A stretch of DNA of 45,267 bases from Acidimicrobiales bacterium (lineage in GTDB: Bacteria > Actinomycetota > Acidimicrobiia > Acidimicrobiales > MedAcidi-G1). Location of the stretch: contig JAAZXC010000008.1 in the NCBI GenBank assembly GCA_014240365.1, forward strand, positions 1 to 45,267, written 5' to 3'. The notes beneath the pieces are model-generated. The model was given only the letters and a program-made list of their open reading frames with translations. It did not search any database and was not told where the DNA came from. Below, in pieces: positions 42,903-45,267 of the stretch (position 1 is the stretch's first letter; each line of letters opens with the position of its first letter). A program made the translations under genes and the position numbers.

Positions 42903-43379
42903 ATGAGCGAAAAGCCGGAAATCGCCTACGACGACCTCGAGGGCCTGCGTGGGGCCATCACCGATGAGTGGAGTGCCTGGGGTCCCGAGTACGAGATGAC
43001 CCAGGAGAAGGTGAACCAGTTCGCCGAGTTGACCGGCGACCACCAGTGGATCCATGTGGACGTGGAGCGTGCCACCGCCGGCCCGTTCGGCGGGCCGATC
43101 GCCCACGGTTTCTTCACCCTCGCCCTCCTACCGACCCTGAACCGCACCGGCCACGTGAAGATCACCGGACAGCAGAACGTCGTCAACTACGGAGCGGACG
43201 GCCTGCGCCTGCTGGCCCCGGTCCCCGTCGGCTCCACGCTGCATGCCCGGAACCGGATGACCGACATCCGTGAGCACAGGAAGGGCACGCTGGTGGCAAC
43301 ACAGGTGGCCATCCACGTGGTCGGCAACGACGACGTGCCGGCCGTGCTGTACGACGCCCTGAGCCTCTACCAGGGCTAG
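42903..43379 (+). CDS. MaoC-like (R)-enoyl-CoA hydratase
   Basis: Hot-dog-fold hydratase of 158 residues with a complete signature: LTGDHQWIHVDVERATAGPFGGPIAHGFFTLAL, containing the catalytic Asp and His of (R)-specific enoyl-CoA hydratases. It hydrates trans-2-enoyl-CoA to the (R)-3-hydroxy form, for beta-oxidation variants or polyhydroxyalkanoate supply. The N-terminal 20 residues are acidic. The ATG at 42903 is chosen because the upstream frame has no homology-like sequence. Next to two acyl-CoA synthetases and an SDR, it fits an acyl-CoA pathway. Confidence 0.92.
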   Translation: MSEKPEIAYDDLEGLRGAITDEWSAWGPEYEMTQEKVNQFAELTGDHQWIHVDVERATAGPFGGPIAHGFFTLALLPTLNRTGHVKITGQQNVVNYGADGLRLLAPVPVGSTLHARNRMTDIREHRKGTLVATQVAIHVVGNDDVPAVLYDALSLYQG

Positions 43380-43393
43380 GCCAGCCTGTTCCC

Positions 43394-43408
43394 GGGGGCA
43401 CGGCCCCC
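43394..43408. terminator. Compact GC hairpin between convergent genes
   Basis: GGGGGC-ACG-GCCCCC, a 6-bp all-GC stem with a 3-nt loop, 14 nt after the MaoC stop and 27 nt from the convergent SDR stop. Confidence 0.45.
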
Positions 43409-43434
43409 CCTCCAGCGGAGGTCTGGGCCGGAGC

Positions 43435-44253
43435 TCAGTTGTTCTTGATGGTCATGCCGCCGTCCACCATGAGCAGGTGGCCGGTGATGTAGCCGGACGC
43501 AGGCAGCGCCAGGTGGAGGATCCCGTGTGCCACCTCCTCCGGGGCGCCGTAGCGCTTCAGCGGGACCCGTCGACGTGCGAATTTGCGCCTGGCCTCGTCT
43601 GGGATCGCCTCCGTCATGCCGGTCTCGATGGGGCCCGGCCCCACTGCGTTGACCGTGATCCCGGTTTCACCCAGCTCCACGGACAGCGAGCGGGTCAGGC
43701 CGACCACCCCGTGCTTGGCCGCCGTGTACGGAGAGACCCCGGCCGAGCCCCCGGCGCCCTCCGTGGACGAGACGTTGATGATGCGGCCCGCCGCCGAGGC
43801 CCGGAGGTGCGACAGGGCGGCGCGGATGGTGCGGGCCTGGGCGGTCAGCATCACGTCCATGGAAACCAGCCAGGCGTCCTCGTATCCGGGACCGTCTATC
43901 GGGGCGGCGATCGACACCCCGGCGTTGTTGACCAGCACGTCGAGCCCGCCACCCCACTCTGCGACCTCGGCCACCACGGTCTCGATGGCCGCCGGGTCCG
44001 CCACGTCCAGAGTCCAGCCCCGCGCCCCTCCGCCCACACCTTCGATCTCCGCCACGACGGTGGCCACCCGCCCGGCGTCGCGGTCCGTCACGGCCACGAA
44101 CGCTCCCTCGTCGGCGAACAGGTGCGCCGTGGCCCGCCCGATCCCCGAACCGGCCCCGGTGACCAGCACGACGTGACCGGCCACCGACCGGCTGAGGCGG
44201 CTCAACCGGGTGGTCGGTGGTGCTTCGCTGGTGTCGTCCTGATTCTCGTCCAT
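43435..44253 (-). CDS. Short-chain dehydrogenase/reductase
   Basis: Classical SDR of 272 residues: VTGAGSGIGRA, D at the end of strand 2 in VAVTDRDAGR (NAD preference), VNNAGV, catalytic Ser in NVSSTEGAG, YTAAK, and GPIETGM followed by ITGHLLMVDGGM. Substrate unknown; a hydroxyacyl-CoA or alcohol is plausible given the neighbours. The first 30 residues (ending RLSRSVAGH) are a nonconserved leader. I chose the ATG at 44253, behind GAGACT with a 6-nt spacer; an ATG at 44274 is possible. Confidence 0.9.
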   Translation of the reverse strand: MDENQDDTSEAPPTTRLSRLSRSVAGHVVLVTGAGSGIGRATAHLFADEGAFVAVTDRDAGRVATVVAEIEGVGGGARGWTLDVADPAAIETVVAEVAEWGGGLDVLVNNAGVSIAAPIDGPGYEDAWLVSMDVMLTAQARTIRAALSHLRASAAGRIINVSSTEGAGGSAGVSPYTAAKHGVVGLTRSLSVELGETGITVNAVGPGPIETGMTEAIPDEARRKFARRRVPLKRYGAPEEVAHGILHLALPASGYITGHLLMVDGGMTIKNN

Positions 44254-44259
44254 TGCCCG

Positions 44260-44265
44260 AGTCTC
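44260..44265 (-). promoter_or_regulatory. Possible leaderless -10 box (NAGACT type)
   Basis: GAGACT on the minus strand, 6 nt before the ATG at 44253. Confidence 0.3.
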
Positions 44266-44367
44266 GCGTGGCATCGTTGCGGTCACGTCGCCGGAGCCGG
44301 TGGGTCCGGGCCGCGATGACCAACGGCGGCGGCCGGCGGAGCGCCCTGACAGATCCCCGGTGTTTGC

Positions 44368-44382
44368 CTGACGGATCGTCAG
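44368..44382. promoter_or_regulatory. Inverted repeat, candidate operator
   Basis: CTGACG-GAT-CGTCAG, perfect 6-bp arms, between divergent SDR and amidohydrolase genes. The layout resembles TetR-family operators near lipid genes. Confidence 0.45.
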
Positions 44383-44392
44383 ATTCCATGAT

Positions 44393-44409
44393 GGGTCCAT
44401 GATGGACCC
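44393..44409. promoter_or_regulatory. 17-bp inverted repeat before the amidohydrolase
   Basis: GGGTCCAT-G-ATGGACCC, perfect 8-bp arms, ending 3 nt before the ATG at 44413. It would block initiation if bound by a protein, or form a hairpin if transcribed. Confidence 0.4.
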
Positions 44410-44412
44410 TTC

Positions 44413-45267
44413 ATGGACAACATGACCACCTCGACCTTCCCTGATGACGTAGCCGCCATCGACACGATGATGGGCACCCGGGCGGGGCCCAACGCCAGGC
44501 TCAATTACGCCAACCTGACCGGGATCAGGGACGCCGACTCGAAGTCCATGAACTTTCCGGCCCAGTACATGTTCAAGGACGTCCCGTTCTCAGACCAGGC
44601 CCGGGGCGCCGACGGCGATCCCCCGGACCCGCCCCAGGGTGCCGAGCTGTGCCTGCCCTTCATGGACCGCAACAACGTCCAGATGGCGATGATCGGCATC
44701 GGCCCCGAGAAGGGCGAGGGCCGGTCCATGGTCGAGGCGCACCCCGACCGGTTCTTCGGCTGCTACGAGCCGGACCCCAATGACGTCCCCGGGATGCTCC
44801 GGACCGTCCGCCAACTACATCGCGACGCCGGGCTGAAGGCAGTCAGCGCCTTCCCGTCAGGTCGTGACCCCCAGGTACCCATTGACGACCCGAAGATGTA
44901 CGAACTGTACGAACTCTGCTGCGAGCTGGGGATCCCCATCTTCTGCTGTGCGGGGATTCCCGGGCCCAGAGTGCCGTTCGCACCGCAACGCGTCGAGCTC
45001 ATCGACCAGGTCATGTACGACTTCCCAGACCTGGTGTTCGTGACCCGTCACGGCTGCGAGCCGTGGCAGGAGCTCATGGTGAAGCTGATGCTGAAGTGGC
45101 CGAACCTCTACTACTCCACCTCGGCGTTCGCCCCGAAGCACTACCCGAAGGCCATCATCGACTACGCCAACAGCCGGGGCGCCGACAAGGTCATCTACGC
45201 GGGCTACTTCCCGATGGGGCTCTCCCTGGACAGGATCTTCACCGAGCTGAGGGACGTGCCGTTCAAG
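44413..45267 (+). CDS. Amidohydrolase_2-type TIM-barrel hydrolase, 5' part
   Basis: The frame is open to the window edge; 285 codons are visible. It belongs to the amidohydrolase-related (ACMSD-like) group, judged by VMYDFPDLVFVTRHGCEPWQELMVKLML (metal-ligand histidine in RHG), the following YYSTSAFAPKHYPKAIIDYANSRGADKVIYAGYFPMGLSLDRI and the barrel strand preceding them. Such enzymes are metal-dependent decarboxylases or hydrolases of ring or acyl substrates. The N-terminal metal pair HxH is not visible, so it may lack one metal site. Starts: ATG 44413, or ATG 44422. Confidence 0.87.
   Translation, partial: MDNMTTSTFPDDVAAIDTMMGTRAGPNARLNYANLTGIRDADSKSMNFPAQYMFKDVPFSDQARGADGDPPDPPQGAELCLPFMDRNNVQMAMIGIGPEKGEGRSMVEAHPDRFFGCYEPDPNDVPGMLRTVRQLHRDAGLKAVSAFPSGRDPQVPIDDPKMYELYELCCELGIPIFCCAGIPGPRVPFAPQRVELIDQVMYDFPDLVFVTRHGCEPWQELMVKLMLKWPNLYYSTSAFAPKHYPKAIIDYANSRGADKVIYAGYFPMGLSLDRIFTELRDVPFK

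Overview
The window is GC-rich, gene-dense bacterial chromosome with about 47 protein genes, no RNA gene, no insertion sequence and no CRISPR array that I can see. The gene content points to an actinobacterium, probably a marine or soil Acidimicrobiia-like lineage: two luciferase-like F420/flavin monooxygenases, a TIGR03085 mycothiol-isomerase-fold protein, a septum-formation-domain lipoprotein, a long ribosome hibernation factor of the mycobacterial Rv0079/RafH type, and many acyl-CoA enzymes. Species assignment is inference. Layout: 1-5516 (minus) is a tightly overlapping System I cytochrome c maturation operon, ccmA-B-C-D-E-F-G, followed by the start of an unidentified membrane protein. 5552-8679 holds a lipoprotein, then a divergent pair of an MGH1/GH63-like glycosidase and a glycosyltransferase whose 5' ends overlap. 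8744-10394 carries TetR and Fur regulators and a Nudix hydrolase. 10459-16425 carries metabolic genes: MaoC hydratase, acetoacetyl-CoA synthetase, histidine phosphatase, LLM oxidoreductase and class I fumarase. 16484-24972 is mixed housekeeping: FAH-family hydrolase, RafH-like factor, coaE, CysQ phosphatase, KAS III, ABC-F ATPase, surE, a GGCT-like protein and an SDR. 25161-28554 has two EamA-type transporters, a glutamine amidotransferase and a PlsC-like acyltransferase. 28608-34221 is an envelope-flavoured stretch: an operon YceI / MFS exporter / 81-residue protein / CBS protein, a divergent luciferase-like monooxygenase and a large cupredoxin lipoprotein. 34237-37966 (minus) is a coupled operon of carotenoid oxygenase, TIGR03085 protein, dual-specificity phosphatase and RNA methyltransferase; a short MetE-like methyltransferase diverges from it. 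39150-45267 is an acyl-CoA module: two acyl-CoA synthetases, a divergent MaoC hydratase, an SDR and a divergent amidohydrolase that runs off the window. The most general signal is regulatory. At least 15 unit-leading genes on both strands carry a TANNNT hexamer only 6-10 nt before the start codon, the geometry of leaderless mRNAs whose -10 box sits next to the start codon. Four more have an NAGACT box at the same place. This rule also decides several start sites, notably ccmA at 5516. Genes inside operons instead use 1-8 nt overlaps, and a few genes have clear GGAGG ribosome sites. Several perfect inverted repeats in divergent intergenic regions are candidate operators.
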